NCBI RefSeq assembly: GCF_014384895.1
Contig: NZ_JACRSQ010000003.1
Coordinates: 124,001-188,000 of the forward strand
Reading direction: 5' to 3'
Source of the DNA: Bianquea renquensis
Lineage (GTDB): Bacteria > Bacillota > Clostridia > Lachnospirales > Bianqueaceae
Length of the DNA stretch: 64,000 nucleotides
This document shows, one piece after another, positions 16,748 to 25,800 of the stretch. How positions within the stretch are numbered: position 1 is the first letter of the stretch; each line of letters starts with the position of its first letter. A program made the translations under genes and the position numbers. The notes beneath the pieces were generated by a model, which did no database searches, was not told the origin of the DNA, and was given only the letters and a program-made list of their open reading frames with translations.

Positions 16748-17783
16748 GATTCATCCTCTCCATTCCTATCAATACATTATTAAAATAATGTTGGATTAAA
16801 CAATACGATTTATTCCTATAATTAAAAATAAATTTAGCTCGTATACTTCGAGTCTTAATTTCATTTTCCCACATAAGTTCTATCCACGAATAGTCTGATA
16901 GTTCATCATTTTCAAATATGAACTGCTCAAGAGCTTCTTTTAAGATAGGAGCCTGTTCCAATTCGGTTTGGTGTTTTTTAATTAGCTCTTTTAGCTCACC
17001 GATAATAGGCAAAACATATTCTTGATTGTTCCCAACTTCTAGTTGAGCATTCCCTCCGCTAGGTAACTTCCTATACTCCGCCATCACGCGAGTCTCATGT
17101 GAGTCTTGCTTAACTTCTGAAACTAGGTAATCTAAGTCAAGAGGAACTAAGTCAGTATTCAAGTTTTCATAAACATATCTAATTATATCATCAATTAAAT
17201 CAGAGTATACCGATTGTTCTTTTTTATCTGGAATAAATACTCTCTTTAAGACATCGAATCTTAACTCTATCAATTCCGATTCTTTATGTAGAACAATTAG
17301 CACAGGATATTTTAAAAATATTTCATTTTCATTAAGAGGATCAATAGCTGCAAACTTTAAATTGAATTTTAAGATAAAAAGGCCATCAGAATCAAAAGTG
17401 ATAGGAGTCTTAAGATATTCGAACATCATAGCGCTTTCATCACTTGGGCTTTGCATAGTTTTAGCTAAACTCTGAGCATTATTCAGCAACTGTTGAAAAT
17501 TTTCGCAAGTAAATACGACAGAATACTTATAGTCCTTTGTAAATTCCCATTCTTCAAATAATTTAATTGCTTCTTTATTTTGAGCAAGACATGTTTTTAT
17601 CTTTTCGGTTAACTCTAAATCTTTCACATCAATCGCAGACTCACTCACATTGCCAAGGGAAAGTTGAGATGTATTTTTAACAATATCAGCATCAGTAAAC
17701 AACTTATTTATATGTTTTTTCGTCTTTGAAGGATAAGTATCGATGGTTCCCTTTAAATATAAGATATAATTTTCATGGGTCAT
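16695..17783 (-). CDS. Unrecognised protein, first gene of the accessory operon
   Basis: 362 residues, AT-rich codon use, no signal peptide or membrane segment. No catalytic motif is recognised. The sequence is acidic and mixed alpha/beta, with a strand-rich middle (about 120-190) and helical ends. The start is ATG 17783 with GGAGG 9 nt upstream, which is better than the TTG three codons earlier. A strong promoter lies at 17820-17848. It overlaps the winged-helix/zinc-ribbon gene by 53 nt. In a three-gene nuclease system it could be the sensor or specificity component, but nothing in the sequence proves that. Confidence 0.75.
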   Translation of the reverse strand: MTHENYILYLKGTIDTYPSKTKKHINKLFTDADIVKNTSQLSLGNVSESAIDVKDLELTEKIKTCLAQNKEAIKLFEEWEFTKDYKYSVVFTCENFQQLLNNAQSLAKTMQSPSDESAMMFEYLKTPITFDSDGLFILKFNLKFAAIDPLNENEIFLKYPVLIVLHKESELIELRFDVLKRVFIPDKKEQSVYSDLIDDIIRYVYENLNTDLVPLDLDYLVSEVKQDSHETRVMAEYRKLPSGGNAQLEVGNNQEYVLPIIGELKELIKKHQTELEQAPILKEALEQFIFENDELSDYSWIELMWENEIKTRSIRAKFIFNYRNKSYCLIQHYFNNVLIGMERMNHVIDYINAHRNITANED

Positions 17784-17819
17784 ATCCAGCAACCTCCAAC
17801 TATATACTTTCTCGAATTA

Positions 17820-17848
17820 ATTATAGCTGAAAATTATGGAAAAGTAAA
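17820..17848 (-). promoter_or_regulatory. Promoter of the three-gene accessory operon
   Basis: TTTACT (17843-17848), 17-nt spacer, TATAAT (17820-17825) on the minus strand, about 37 nt upstream of the ATG. Confidence 0.75.
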
Positions 17849-17890
17849 CTCATTACGATAACTTTTTAATTCTCTCCCACGTCCCTTTTG

Positions 17891-18502
17891 TTACCTCCAA
17901 GATTCTTCCGCCTTAAAGGCCGTATATCCTTCGTAATAGTAGCTGTTATCAATGCCTTTCTTATAGATTTCGCGGCTATGGATATCGCCCGTCAAGGCGT
18001 TTTTGAGGAGATGCTTGATTTCAATATCTTTTATCGGACTGCGTTCCATAGCGAGCAGATAATCTCCTTTATCCACCTTGCTCCAGTCAACCACCTTGCC
18101 GATCTCTTTCTTCAAAATGCAATCCAGCCATATGCGTGTGCTTCTGCCGTTGCCCTCCCGAAAGGGGTGGGCAATATTCATCTCCACATACTTCTCCACA
18201 ATCTCGTCAAATGTGGACTGGGGCATTTTATCGATGTTTTCCAGCGCCGCTTCAAGGTACATCACCGGAGCAAAACGAAAATTACCCTTTGCGATGTTGA
18301 CCGTTCTGATTTTTCCAGCAAAGTCGTAAATCTCGTCAAAGAGATATTTGTGAATGACTTGAAGAGAGGAAAACTTTCCGGGTTCCAGCTTATCAAGAAT
18401 GCCATTTTCAAAAAGATCCACGGCTTTCTTCTTACTGGTCCGCTCCTCCTCGCGGGCAAGATCGGCAGAGTTCGTGAGTCCCAATTTATTTTCAAGTGCC
18501 AT
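17891..18502 (-). CDS. fic: Fic-domain AMP-transferase, class III (C-terminal inhibitory helix)
   Basis: 203 residues. The Fic core carries the complete motif H112-PFREGNGR, so it should be active in transferring AMP or another nucleotide moiety to a protein. A beta-hairpin flap region precedes it (IRTVNIAKGNFRFAP). Near the C-terminus S187-YYY-E191-G192 matches the inhibitory motif [S/T]xxxE[G/N]. At this position it defines class III Fic proteins such as the Neisseria meningitidis protein, which are self-inhibited. The ribosome site GGAGGTGC fits ATG 18502. It sits between the nuclease operon and a Phd-like antitoxin gene in the accessory island. The target is unknown. Confidence 0.92.
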   Translation of the reverse strand: MALENKLGLTNSADLAREEERTSKKKAVDLFENGILDKLEPGKFSSLQVIHKYLFDEIYDFAGKIRTVNIAKGNFRFAPVMYLEAALENIDKMPQSTFDEIVEKYVEMNIAHPFREGNGRSTRIWLDCILKKEIGKVVDWSKVDKGDYLLAMERSPIKDIEIKHLLKNALTGDIHSREIYKKGIDNSYYYEGYTAFKAEESWR

Positions 18503-18685
18503 GCTGCACCTCCATTGTTTTCATTGTCATTCAACCACTGTAATATGAAATAACAAGATTTACGCTTTCAGCATTTCATCATAGGAAACCAGCATTACAT
18601 TGCGAAGTCAATGATAAGTCACACACAACTGATTGGGTATGCGTCTATACCTTAACCGTGTTCATGTCGGCCTATATAAATTAGG

Positions 18686-18714
18686 TTGTATTTCTCCTCC
18701 TTTTAGAGTATACT
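18686..18714 (+). promoter_or_regulatory. Promoter of the Phd-like antitoxin gene
   Basis: TTGTAT (18686-18691), 17-nt spacer, TATACT (18709-18714), about 24 nt before the ATG at 18738. Confidence 0.7.
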
Positions 18715-18737
18715 TGATATAGAGGAGTGTGGTACCA

Positions 18738-18986
18738 ATGGCCATGAATACAAAAAATCTCGTTTCCATTACAGAGGCAAACCAAAACATTTCCCGTGTC
18801 GCCCGTCTGGTGGACGAAAATGGGGCGGCTGTGATCCCGAAAAACAATGTCCCTCGTTATCTAGCAATTGAATTCAGTCAGGTCGAACAGCAAGAGCAAG
18901 AAGCGGACAATGAAAGCACATTCGCCATTTCTAAACGTCTCATTGAAAAAAATAAGACTGCCTATGAGGAATTGGCAACTTATTGA
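18738..18986 (+). CDS. Phd/YefM-like antitoxin without an adjacent toxin
   Basis: 82 residues. The N-terminal pattern NLVSITEANQNISRVARLVDENGAAV is that of Phd/YefM antitoxins, which bind DNA through this half and neutralise a toxin with the disordered C-terminus. The start is ATG 18738 or 18744; the GTG at 18729 is too close to the GAGGAG site. No RelE or Doc toxin follows; the next 170 nt hold only decayed-looking sequence and a tRNA terminator. Doc toxins are Fic-fold proteins, but the nearby Fic gene faces the other way and is self-inhibited. The antitoxin is therefore orphan or regulatory. Confidence 0.8.
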   Translation: MAMNTKNLVSITEANQNISRVARLVDENGAAVIPKNNVPRYLAIEFSQVEQQEQEADNESTFAISKRLIEKNKTAYEELATY

Positions 18987-19120
18987 TATTATATTGTCGG
19001 TAGCGTCCGGCAAGGCCAGCTGCCAAATCTACTACATTGGATTTTGCAACATTTCTTTAACACCAGAAACTGACATTTTCACAGCGCCAAACTTCGCATT
19101 CGCCAAACCTTCCTAAGCAC

Positions 19121-19155
19121 AAAAAAAGCAGCCTCCCTCTGTTAAACGAAGCTGC
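19121..19155 (-). terminator. Terminator of tRNA-Leu
   Basis: 8-bp stem GCAGCTTC / GAGGCTGC (one G-T pair) followed by seven T on the minus strand, 8 nt after the tRNA. Confidence 0.85.
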
Positions 19156-19162
19156 CTCTCCA

Positions 19163-19246
19163 TGCGGATGAAGGGACTCGAACCCCCACGGTTGTTACAC
19201 CACTAGAACCTGAATCTAGCGCGTCTGCCAATTCCGCCACATCCGC
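19163..19246 (-). tRNA. tRNA-Leu (anticodon CAG)
   Basis: 84 nt with the long variable arm of a class II tRNA. The acceptor GCGGATG pairs with CATCCGC and the discriminator is A. The anticodon stem CTAGA / TCTAG encloses TTCAGGT, giving CAG, which reads CUG. A T-arm with GGTTCGAGTCC is present. CCA is not encoded. It stands alone between its own promoter and terminator, at the border of the AT-rich island. Confidence 0.95.
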
Positions 19247-19293
19247 CTGTACTGTACTATATATCTGTCACAGTCCTCTTTGCGACGGTTTAT

Positions 19294-19322
19294 ATATTAT
19301 CACATTTTGTGTTGCATGTCAA
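19294..19322 (-). promoter_or_regulatory. Promoter of tRNA-Leu
   Basis: TTGACA (19317-19322), 17-nt spacer, TAATAT (19294-19299) on the minus strand. Confidence 0.75.
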
Positions 19323-19384
19323 CACTTTTTCATTAACAAATTTCGCCCCGCGTTACCAAAAAGCAAATTCCCATCTCAAATCCG

Positions 19385-19403
19385 AAAAAAAGGCACACTG
19401 CCT
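19385..19403 (-). terminator. Weak terminator of the lipoprotein gene
   Basis: AGGCA-GTG-TGCCT stem followed by a run of T on the minus strand, 60 nt after the lipoprotein stop. The stem is short. Confidence 0.45.
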
Positions 19404-19464
19404 ATACAGAACGCCTTTGTCCTATCCCCTAATCAAGTAAACCACATGTGCACATTCTTCTGTG

Positions 19465-20070
19465 CTAATGGAGCCTTTCTTCATTGACTGTTTTCACGTC
19501 AGGATACACGATATCGTCTGGGCTGACTCGGTGGTTATGACCGCCTTCCCAACTGACAATTGCATAATCCTCTTCAAATGTGACGAGAACATTGTCCCAT
19601 TTGACCTCTTCCCCCGTATCCAAATCCACACATCCTTCTTTTAGTTGGACAGGATACCGAAGCAAATGTTTATTTTCTTCCGTATATTCCGTGAACTCGC
19701 GGAAAGGAACCCAACCAACATTATCCAAACTGTTATCCAGCTGAAAACAATATACAAGCCCCCACAGACCGTCCTCATTCTCAGGCTGATCAAAATGATC
19801 CGTCCGAACCACTGCCATAAGCGTCACCAAAAAATGCGAGATCTCATTGTACGTCTCCGAATCTTCGGAAGGACTAAACCGCAAAGTAACGTTGTCGCCT
19901 AGCATTACTTTTCTGGGCATGTCCAGATTGTATAGTTCTATGTGGGGCCCATACGTGTCTTCCATAGAACTAGACGGTGTCGATGTACCGCCACCGTCCT
20001 GTGCGCAGGAAGAAAAAAGAAGGATGGAAATTGTGAGAACTGTTATTGCTGCCTTGCTAACCACTCGCAT
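19465..20070 (-). CDS. Small lipoprotein of unknown function
   Basis: 201 residues. A type II signal peptide ends in the lipobox LFSSC (Cys about residue 22), followed by a Gly/Ser/Thr-rich linker. The mature part is acidic, with several aromatic strands (GLWGLVYCFQLDN, YAIVSWEGGHNH). It would be anchored on the outer face of the membrane. The start is ATG 20070 with GGGGG 9 nt upstream. It is not obviously in an operon. No family is recognised. Confidence 0.82.
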   Translation of the reverse strand: MRVVSKAAITVLTISILLFSSCAQDGGGTSTPSSSMEDTYGPHIELYNLDMPRKVMLGDNVTLRFSPSEDSETYNEISHFLVTLMAVVRTDHFDQPENEDGLWGLVYCFQLDNSLDNVGWVPFREFTEYTEENKHLLRYPVQLKEGCVDLDTGEEVKWDNVLVTFEEDYAIVSWEGGHNHRVSPDDIVYPDVKTVNEERLH

Positions 20071-20416
20071 ATAACGAAACCCCCTTTTATCAGATATAAG
20101 ACCATTCTCCTATAAACGCCGGCACTGCTTCTCTGCAAAACAGAAAAATGCCCAATGGATCGCCATCCATTAGAATCCCCTCGTCCAAAGCCATTCATAA
20201 GAGTGTTATAAATTTTATATTTTAATAGTAACATATTTCTATTTAACCATAAATACACAAAAATCACAAATATTTTTTCAATTATTATGCAAATTTACCA
20301 TACTCCACGGACTTCCTGATCTAACCCGTCCCAGAGCAGACTATAAAAGGAGGCGGCGCAGAGCATACGCTCTGCGCCGCCTCCTCTTATGGGGGACTAC
20401 TTTTTCTCTGCCAATT
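20071..20416. other. Intergenic region without a gene
   Basis: It contains an AT-rich stretch (about 20200-20310), a small AATGGAT-CGCC-ATCCATT hairpin near 20153-20170 and the strong terminator at 20348-20385. No ORF with coding features is seen. Confidence 0.6.
20348..20385 (-). terminator. Very stable terminator of the ArsR-like gene
   Basis: Perfect 17-bp GC-rich stem with a 4-nt loop. TTTTAT follows on the minus strand, about 30 nt after the stop at 20417. Confidence 0.85.
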
Positions 20417-21400
20417 CTACATATACTTTTCGAGGGCTTTGCGGATTGCGACGAAATGATTGGGATTGATCTTGAAGTAGACAGTCCGCCCTTCATTTCT
20501 CGAAAACAGCATATCGATATCCGTCATCATATTCAGATGATAATACGCAGCGTTGACGGAAACTTTCAGCCGGCGGGCGATATCGCTGGTGGATAGTTCT
20601 TTATGTTCCAGAAGCATGTCCAGAATGACCACACGATTTTGTTCAGACATGACCTTGCCAAATCCAATCAAATCCGGCGTCTCGCTGTCACTCTCCCGCT
20701 CCTGCAACACCTCTCGATAATCGGAGCCTAAAATGACCACATTGTATTCGCCGATTTCCCTGGCAATGATCATGTTCTTGGCGATCAATGCGATGGAGCA
20801 CAGCGTCTCCTTTTTGCTGTTGACCAGGGAATCGATGTCATCCTCCTCGAAGGTTTCCTGGGCCTTCGTGGCCGTTTTGAAATTGCGCTGATAATAATTG
20901 GTCAACATGGCTTCTTTTGAAATCAGGTCATAGATGAGAGCCTTTTGATATTTTTCAGGCTTTATATAAAACGAAAGTAACAGATGTTTGATTTCCTCAG
21001 AATAATAACTTCCGTCAACTTTTTCCGCAATCTCGACCATTGTCTTGCTCGTAATATCAATTCCTAGATAGAAGTGGAACACCTGCTGCTTCAAAAACTC
21101 TTCCTCTTCCAGCTTAGCGCTGAAAGCCTGAAATGTAAGTTCAATATCCTGCTCCAGCAGATCAAAATAGAGAGTATCCAGGAATGTCATATCATCCTCA
21201 TTCATGGTACAGAATATTTTTAACTCTGCAGGGAACTCGCCGAATTCACTGACCGTTCTTTCATAGAACAGATTGTCGCTCTCAACCTTCTTGTGAAGTG
21301 CAAATTCTGACATCCATTCTGCTTTGTTAAAATAAAGCTTATACAAAAAAAACAAATCATACATGTTACCAAATCTGGATACAAATTTTGTGGAATCCAT
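20417..21400 (-). CDS. ArsR-like winged-helix regulator with long N-terminal helical domain
   Basis: 327 residues. The C-terminal about 80 residues are a winged helix of the ArsR type: MSEQNRVVILDMLLEHKELSTSDIARRL, VSVNAAYYHLNMM, and a wing with EGRTVYFKINP. The N-terminal 230 residues are acidic and helical and match no domain I know. They may be a sensor domain. No cysteine metal site like that of classical ArsR is evident. The start ATG 21400 has GAGGAGG about 12 nt upstream, slightly long. It is monocistronic with its own strong terminator. Confidence 0.85.
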   Translation of the reverse strand: MDSTKFVSRFGNMYDLFFLYKLYFNKAEWMSEFALHKKVESDNLFYERTVSEFGEFPAELKIFCTMNEDDMTFLDTLYFDLLEQDIELTFQAFSAKLEEEEFLKQQVFHFYLGIDITSKTMVEIAEKVDGSYYSEEIKHLLLSFYIKPEKYQKALIYDLISKEAMLTNYYQRNFKTATKAQETFEEDDIDSLVNSKKETLCSIALIAKNMIIAREIGEYNVVILGSDYREVLQERESDSETPDLIGFGKVMSEQNRVVILDMLLEHKELSTSDIARRLKVSVNAAYYHLNMMTDIDMLFSRNEGRTVYFKINPNHFVAIRKALEKYM

Positions 21401-21645
21401 CTTTCTCTATTGCCTCCTCAGTGAATCTTCTAATTCTATTACAGTGTATATTATATTCACTTATCGAAATATTATCAATTATTTTTTTTGGGCTTCCATC
21501 TTTGAAAATTCACTTAGACAAGGCATTTTAGAACAATTTATGCTCTGCATTCCGCTTTCTCAATAGGTTCTCCTATTGTACCAAAAATGATCAACTTATA
21601 AAATATTTTTTCTTTTTTATACGTTCACTGAAACGTAAACCCGTA

Positions 21646-22341
21646 TCAATGTTCTATTTGGTTTGACACTTCTATCACATATGTTAACAATTCATCCATG
21701 ACTGCAAAATAGTCCTTTAGCTGACCTTGTACTTCCTCTGGCACAAGGTCACGCAGCGTCCCTTCATATTCACTCTTCTTCATCATGAGATGCTTATATT
21801 TTGTGTCTTGAACATACTGTGCCTTGTATGTAAGCATATGTTTATATGTATCGAGATAGATATTTTTAACTGGCAGATTCTTTTTCCTTGCGATCACCGG
21901 CACACAGCCGTACTGGCTTAAATGTTTGGTATAGTAGCAGAGTACGCCAGAAAACATGTTATTCTCCAAGAGCTCAACTTCCAACTTTCTTCCCGACGAA
22001 CTCTCCGCAAAACCGACGAAATCAAGTGCATACTCTTTTGCGCAGGAGAGACATTCCTCCTCGTTGCGCTTGCTTGTCAGAACGCCAATTCTCACGCCCG
22101 GCGGGACATTCAATTCATGAATCTGCTGAACGACGGCTTCGTAAAAATGGTTTTTGAGGTTTTCAATGTAGGGGATTCCGATGACAAAATTCTTCGCGCC
22201 CGCTTGAATGAAAGATGAGAGTGCTCTCCGAATGTTCTCTGCGACGACCGGTGCATCTCGATTGGCTCTGGCTCCAACATAGGATGAGACCAATATATTT
22301 TCATTGGCTTTTTTCCATAATTCTTTTGCTTCCAAAATCAA
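21646..22341 (-). CDS. Unrecognised alpha/beta protein under a consensus promoter
   Basis: 231 residues with alternating strands and helices (ILVSSYVGA, NFVIGIPYI, VRIGVLTSK, DFVGFAE, VPVIARKKN), suggesting a Rossmann-like fold. No signal peptide and no known catalytic motif are seen. The start is TTG 22341 with GGAGGTGA. The promoter at 22366-22394 has perfect -35 and -10 boxes. It overlaps two copies of ATTGCTCAA(T/A) that probably bind the divergently encoded XRE protein. A repressed, possibly inducible stress or defence gene is a guess only. Confidence 0.7.
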   Translation of the reverse strand: MILEAKELWKKANENILVSSYVGARANRDAPVVAENIRRALSSFIQAGAKNFVIGIPYIENLKNHFYEAVVQQIHELNVPPGVRIGVLTSKRNEEECLSCAKEYALDFVGFAESSSGRKLEVELLENNMFSGVLCYYTKHLSQYGCVPVIARKKNLPVKNIYLDTYKHMLTYKAQYVQDTKYKHLMMKKSEYEGTLRDLVPEEVQGQLKDYFAVMDELLTYVIEVSNQIEH

Positions 22342-22365
22342 ATATATCTCACCTCCGCGCTATAT

Positions 22366-22394
22366 ATTATACTATTGCTCAAAAAATATGTCAA
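22366..22394 (-). promoter_or_regulatory. Perfect consensus promoter of the unknown gene
   Basis: TTGACA (22389-22394), 17-nt spacer, TATAAT (22366-22371) on the minus strand. Such a strong promoter normally implies repression when not needed. Confidence 0.9.
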
Positions 22395-22403
22395 TTGCTC
22401 AAT
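22374..22403. promoter_or_regulatory. Two ATTGCTCAA(T/A) boxes, candidate XRE operator
   Basis: ATTGCTCAAA at 22374-22383 and the palindromic ATTGCTCAAT at 22394-22403 are spaced 20 nt, two helical turns. One lies within the promoter spacer and one abuts the -35 box. Confidence 0.55.
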
Positions 22404-22492
22404 ATATTTTTGCAGACAATTTTTTTCAGTAGGTTATAATTGATAAGTGTAGGACAATAGGTTTATCATATATTTAGAAAGGTAGGTGAATT

Positions 22493-22771
22493 ATGGCACA
22501 AAAGTCCACAGGGCAATTCAAGAATAGGGATCGCTTCATCGAAATAGGATTAGCTATTGCCTATTTTCGCAAGCTGAAAGGCATGACGCAACAGCAACTT
22601 GCAGATTTGGCCATGGTCAGCCGGTCACATATCAGTTCTATCGAAGCGCCTAATATCGTTCGTCCCTTTTCACTGGAAATCCTTTTTAATATCGCAGATG
22701 CTTTGGAGATGGATGCAACAGATTTGTTAAATTTTCCTGTTAATACAAAAAGGGTTGGGACGAGAGACTAG
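22493..22771 (+). CDS. Small XRE-family regulator
   Basis: 92 residues with one Cro/C1 helix-turn-helix: IGLAIAYFRKLKGMTQQQLA, MVSRSHISSIEAP and ILFNIADALEMDATDLL. There is no extra sensing domain. The start ATG 22493 has an AGGTAGGTG site. It is divergent from the unknown gene at 21646-22341, whose promoter carries paired palindromic boxes, so it is the likely repressor of that gene. Confidence 0.9.
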   Translation: MAQKSTGQFKNRDRFIEIGLAIAYFRKLKGMTQQQLADLAMVSRSHISSIEAPNIVRPFSLEILFNIADALEMDATDLLNFPVNTKRVGTRD

Positions 22772-22790
22772 CTATGGTACGTAATATAAA

Positions 22791-22825
22791 AGAATCGAGC
22801 GTATTCGTGTACGCTCGGTTCTTTT
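22791..22825. terminator. Bidirectional terminator between the XRE gene and the GH106-like gene
   Basis: 13-bp stem AGAATCGAGCGTA / TACGCTCGGTTCT with one T-G pair and a 6-nt loop. TTTT follows on plus, and TTTTAT on minus. Confidence 0.85.
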
Positions 22826-22893
22826 GTAATTCCTCGCCTCCTCACGGGCTCTCTCAAACCGAGAAGTCTGTCATATTGAGGGTCCTACCCTTT

Positions 22894-25800
22894 TTAGGGG
22901 CGTTCCTCCGCAATCCAGAGCTTCACTTTGCCCAAAAGCCCCGACCGAATCCCCGTCTTATAGGGCGTGGGCGTAAATTCAAATTGGTTTCCCAATGTAT
23001 TGTAAACCTCGATCTCAAGGCGATTGTCCCCTTTTTGGAGCCAAGGCCCGATGGAGAAGGTCCAGGGCGCCGCTACCCTTGTTCCTGCATACTGGCCGTT
23101 GACATAGACGCTAGCCGAGGAGACAACCTCACCAAGGTCCAGCAGTACCTCCTGGCTGCCCGAGTCTAGATGCACTGTCTTCCGGTACCAGGCTCCGCCT
23201 GAATATGCCTTTAATCCGCTGATTCGCGACCAATCGCCCTCATGGATGCGCCCTACTCCACAGGTTACGGCAACCGCCTCCTCCAGCGCCGCACCAGCGT
23301 AATGCCCCTTTTCCACGCGAATAAAGAGATGAACCTCTGTCGCGTCCGGCTTTGGCGACTCAATTAGGATTCTCTGACTCTCGCCGTCGGACATAACGTT
23401 GGCCCTCTCACCGCCGATATAGGCGATTACCGCTCCTTGAGCGCGCAGCTTCATAGACTCTGTTGCTGGCGGAGCGTCGAAGCGGAGATGGACATACTGC
23501 CCCTCATACCGTCCTCCAAAAGCATCAAGGGGAAGGATGTGTGGATTTCGATACCACCGCATGGCGAGGGGATATGGGGTGGGCTGCAGTGCCGCCTCCG
23601 GGGACGTGGCAAAGAGCAGATACGTTCGCCCACAGTCCAGGTACGCCGCGACAACAGGATTCCTCCCTTTCATCAGCGGGATCGAATGGCAGTCCCCCTT
23701 GTACTCAATCCCATTGACGTAAAGCCGGTCTGGTTTCATGGAATCCGTAAGCAGATAGGCATCCTGATCCCGGTCGCTGAGAACAGTGGTATAGAAGACT
23801 CTCCCGACTCCCTCTTCATATGGTTTATATTGGGGATCCATATGCGAACGCTTTGACTCTAGCCGTCCCACGGTCAGATACGCGTCTGTTACCTTCCCTT
23901 TCAGTCCATGGTATCCCTGATGGCCCGGCTCCTGTTCGAGCCCATATCGCATGGACATCTCGTAAGGCGCAAATCCCTCCGTTATCCCCTGTGCCGCTCT
24001 CTCCGCCGTCTGCTGCCATTGCTCTTGTGTCTGAAAAGGACCAGCGGCCAGATAGTACGGTCCAAAAGAAGACCGGACACTTCTCTCACATGGAACCGCA
24101 GAGGGAACCGGCTCTCCAACCATACCCAGATCCTCAAATTCCTTTACAAGCACGCCCACAACCGGCTCTTGAACCGGCAATTCAAAATCCCCCCATCGAT
24201 TGTCCAGCGATGGCTTCACTTCAAATTCCCAGACATCATCCTCCAACGGAATCTCTTCAACAGGCTCCAGTGACTGAAACTCTTCCTCCGCCGCCTCCTC
24301 GCTAAACACAATGATGGGGAATTCTGTATCCCACACCGGCATGGTGATGTAAGTTCCCTCCGGGCACGGTTCCCCTTTTAGGGCGTAGCTCTTCCCATCC
24401 TGACAATTCCAAAACGAGGGCTTTCCAAAGGCGCGGTATAGACAGCGCGTCCCCTTGGGGATTCCATAGCTCATAAACACATCCATCCCGTCAATCCGGC
24501 GATGGAGTGTATAGTATTCGGCTGTCTGCTCTGGAACGATATCCGCTTGGACAAGAGAGCGAATCCGATTCACCGCTTCCTCTGGCGGCACGATGATTCC
24601 GCCTGTAAGCCGAAATTCTTCCTCCAGCCCCTCCAGCGCAAGATCGCTAAAGATCGGAAAATCGCCAACGCAAATCACTTTTCCTCCGGCTTGGGCGAAG
24701 GCGCACAGCTTTTGGATGGTCTCCCCGCGTATGGTCCGCATATTGGGAATGACAACCACCGAATACGATTCCCCCGCGATCTGGAGTGCGCCGCCAGCGA
24801 TCTCAGCCCTTCGAAGGGATTCAAAATCCAGATAATCCAAATCAATACCGGAAGAATACAGAGACTCTCCCATGGAGAATGCGGTCTCAACAGCCACCTC
24901 CCCCTCGATGCCTCCCTCCATGGCCGCAACCGGATATAAAATCGCCACCGGAGCGCAGTGGACTCCCTGACTTAAAAGATAACTCATGCGTTCTACCGCA
25001 GCCAGGAGCTGCTTCATATCCTTCCAATAGGGAACCCTGACACAATTACACGGAGGCGCCCATTCCCACCAGCTTCCATGGGTGGAATAGTAAAAGCCGT
25101 GTAAGGACAAAAGGGTATGCCCCATGACAAAATTCCGCGCCAGCGCGTCCGCTAGATCCTGGGAGGATGTGCCCCATCCACTGCTGTGAAATCCCTCCAG
25201 CCACACGCGAGGACGCTGATACAGGTGGGCGATGGAACTGGCCACTTTGTTTTTGATGATATCCGACTCAAGCATAGGTTGATCACATCCGGGCCCCTGG
25301 TTGTACTTTTGCGTCCGAAAATAATCGCCAAACTCCGTGACATCCTTGCCTCTTCCCCCGTGGTCACAGCCGTACACCATGCCACGCTCTTCGTGCCACC
25401 TATAGACTTTCTGGAAGTAGTTTTCCTCCTCCAGCTGCACGATCACGTCATAATAATCCAGCCGAGTCTTGATGAAGCCTTGGTCCGCCTGCCGAAAAAG
25501 CTGATAGAGCACAGGCCGGATATCATACCCTTTCCGCCGCTGAAACTCCTCTGCAAATAGATCATTCCACAGATTGCCCCGGATTCGGAACTCCAGTTCA
25601 TCCGAAAAAAAGAAATTCAACCCCTTCCCGCACTCCCCGGGAAAATGTTCTTCAAATGGGTGGAAAAACTTTGCAATCACCTGATTGCCCGCCTCTGGAT
25701 GCATGGGATCCAAAGATTTCTCCTTTCTCACGCGGTACACCAACACCAGTTCTCCATCGCGATCCGGACAATAGGTAAAAATCCCTGAAGACAGCTCCCT

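Noticed and set aside
19163..19246. tRNA-Leu as an integration site for the island at 15.6-19.1 kb
   Set aside because: I found no integrase gene and, by reading, no second copy of the tRNA 3' end flanking the island. A systematic direct-repeat search would be needed.
23820..24305. Plus-strand frame of 161 codons inside the GH106-like gene
   Set aside because: Antisense to a continuous 1138-codon gene. It is proline-rich, without structure or a ribosome site.
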